This document shows, piece after piece, positions 63,108 to 64,000 of a stretch of DNA of 64,000 nt. The stretch covers positions 1,621,501-1,685,500 of the forward strand of contig NZ_VYQF01000001.1 of assembly GCF_008710285.1 (NCBI RefSeq), read 5' to 3'. Numbering within the stretch: the first letter of the stretch is position 1; the number at the start of each line of letters is the position of its first letter. The position numbers and the translations under genes are program-made. This DNA comes from Ginsengibacter hankyongi (GTDB taxonomy: Bacteria > Bacteroidota > Bacteroidia > Chitinophagales > Chitinophagaceae). The notes beneath the pieces were generated by a model that saw only the letters and a program-made list of their open reading frames with translations, was not told where the DNA came from and did no database searches.

Positions 63108-64000
63108 ATGGAAACATTAACCACCATATCACCCGTTTTTGATGTACAAAGTATCAGGGAGTTTTTTCCAATACTTAACCGTGAGTTGAATGATAAACGT
63201 TTGGTGTATCTCGACAATGCCGCCACTTCGCAAAAGCCACAAGTTGTAATCGATGCATTAAGTAATTATTATTCTCATTATAATGCTAATATTCATCGTG
63301 GAATTCATACGCTGGCCGAAGAAGCAACAGCGGCTTATGAATCAACCAGGGTAACGGTTAGAAAATTTATTAATGCCCTATTGCCTGAAGAAATAATCTT
63401 TACAAGAGGAGCTACCGAGGGAATAAATTTGGTGGCTTATACATGGGGAAGGCAAAATATACATTCCGGCGATGAGATTATTATCTCAGGAATGGAACAT
63501 CATTCCAACATAGTTCCATGGCAAATACTTTGTGAAGAAAAGCAAGCAATATTAAAAGTTATTCCTGTTACTGACAAAGGTGAATTGGATATGGAGGCCT
63601 ATAAAAATTTAATATCATCCAAAACAAAATTGGTTTCGGTTGTTCATGCATCAAATTCGCTGGGAACGATAAATCCTGTTAAAGAAATTATTGATTCCGC
63701 TCATCAGGTAGGCGCTGTCGTTATGATTGATGGCGCTCAATCTACGGTTCATTTGGATATTGATGTTCAGCAATTGGATTGTGATTTCTTTGCTTTCTCG
63801 GGGCATAAGGTTTACGGGCCAACAGGCGTGGGAGTTTTATATGGCAAGAAAGAACTTTTAGAAAGTATGCCGCCTTTCATGGGCGGTGGTGAAATGATTA
63901 AAGAAGTGACTTTTGAAAAAACCACTTATGCTGATTTGCCGTATAAGTATGAAGCGGGCACACCCAATATTGCAGATACAGTTGCATTAAAATCTGCACT
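63108..64000 (+). CDS. sufS: cysteine desulfurase SufS, 3' end missing
   Basis: The frame is open to the right edge with 297 codons visible of about 405 expected. It opens METLTTISPVFDVQSIREFF, then VYLDNAATSQKPQVV, HRGIHTLAEEAT, and EIIFTRGATEGINLVA. The PLP lysine is in FFAFSGHKVYGPTGVGVLYG near residue 227, and MGGGEMI and YEAGTPN follow. This is the group II (SufS/CsdA) desulfurase; the catalytic cysteine lies beyond the window. It supplies sulfur to SufBCD and starts one base after sufD. Confidence 0.96.
   Translation, partial: METLTTISPVFDVQSIREFFPILNRELNDKRLVYLDNAATSQKPQVVIDALSNYYSHYNANIHRGIHTLAEEATAAYESTRVTVRKFINALLPEEIIFTRGATEGINLVAYTWGRQNIHSGDEIIISGMEHHSNIVPWQILCEEKQAILKVIPVTDKGELDMEAYKNLISSKTKLVSVVHASNSLGTINPVKEIIDSAHQVGAVVMIDGAQSTVHLDIDVQQLDCDFFAFSGHKVYGPTGVGVLYGKKELLESMPPFMGGGEMIKEVTFEKTTYADLPYKYEAGTPNIADTVALKSA

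Overview
The window is an AT-rich bacterial chromosome segment from a member of the Bacteroidota, most likely Chitinophagaceae or a close relative; this placement is an inference. The evidence includes a MurF-Alr fusion, gliding-motility genes gldF and gldG, a type IX secretion sorting domain, lipoproteins with Cys-Lys-Lys-Asp after the lipobox, a DUF5686 protein, a moxR/DUF58/BatA cluster, and promoters of the TTTG-N17-23-TAnnTTTG type. Shine-Dalgarno sequences are mostly absent and several genes need TTG or GTG starts. I saw no rRNA, tRNA, CRISPR array, prophage or insertion sequence.

Layout. 1-6.5 kb: the 3' part of dihydroorotase, a short MutS-like ATPase, a YifB/ComM AAA protein, an ABC exporter and a DUF983 protein. 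6.5-10.9 kb: a YbjQ protein and the moxR, DUF58, BatD-like, BatA operon. 11-16 kb: rsgA, small hypothetical genes including a 59-residue lipoprotein, a gamma-carbonic anhydrase, a class III aminotransferase, a possible gene remnant, a diacylglycerol-kinase-like protein and a DUF1361 protein. 16-22.4 kb: a very large TolB-like exported protein, an MBL hydrolase, methylmalonyl-CoA epimerase, iscS and an IscA-type protein. 22.4-31.5 kb: a polyproline secreted peptide, a possible minus-strand small RNA, gldF-gldG, a TerC protein, murF-alr, lspA and a lipoprotein with two internal repeats. 31.7-42 kb: a broken T9SS cargo gene, fumC, enoyl-CoA hydratase, a free-standing B12-binding subunit, gltX, and two related lipoproteins (one frameshifted) on either side of a polysaccharide deacetylase.

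42.8-53.7 kb holds a carbohydrate locus. Leftward run a sodium/solute symporter, a GH3 beta-xylosidase-like enzyme and xylulokinase. Rightward run an SDR, a GH35-like hydrolase, a CE15 glucuronoyl esterase and a polysaccharide deacetylase. A LacI-family-type operator lies between the two arms. Together they suggest uptake and breakdown of xylan or glucuronoxylan side products, without SusC/SusD genes inside the window.

53.8-64 kb: a DUF5686 outer-membrane protein, an NfeD-slipin pair with a VOC protein, and the suf operon (sufB, sufC, sufD and the start of sufS) behind a well-formed Bacteroidota promoter. With iscS and the IscA-type gene, the window carries two separate iron-sulfur assembly gene sets.
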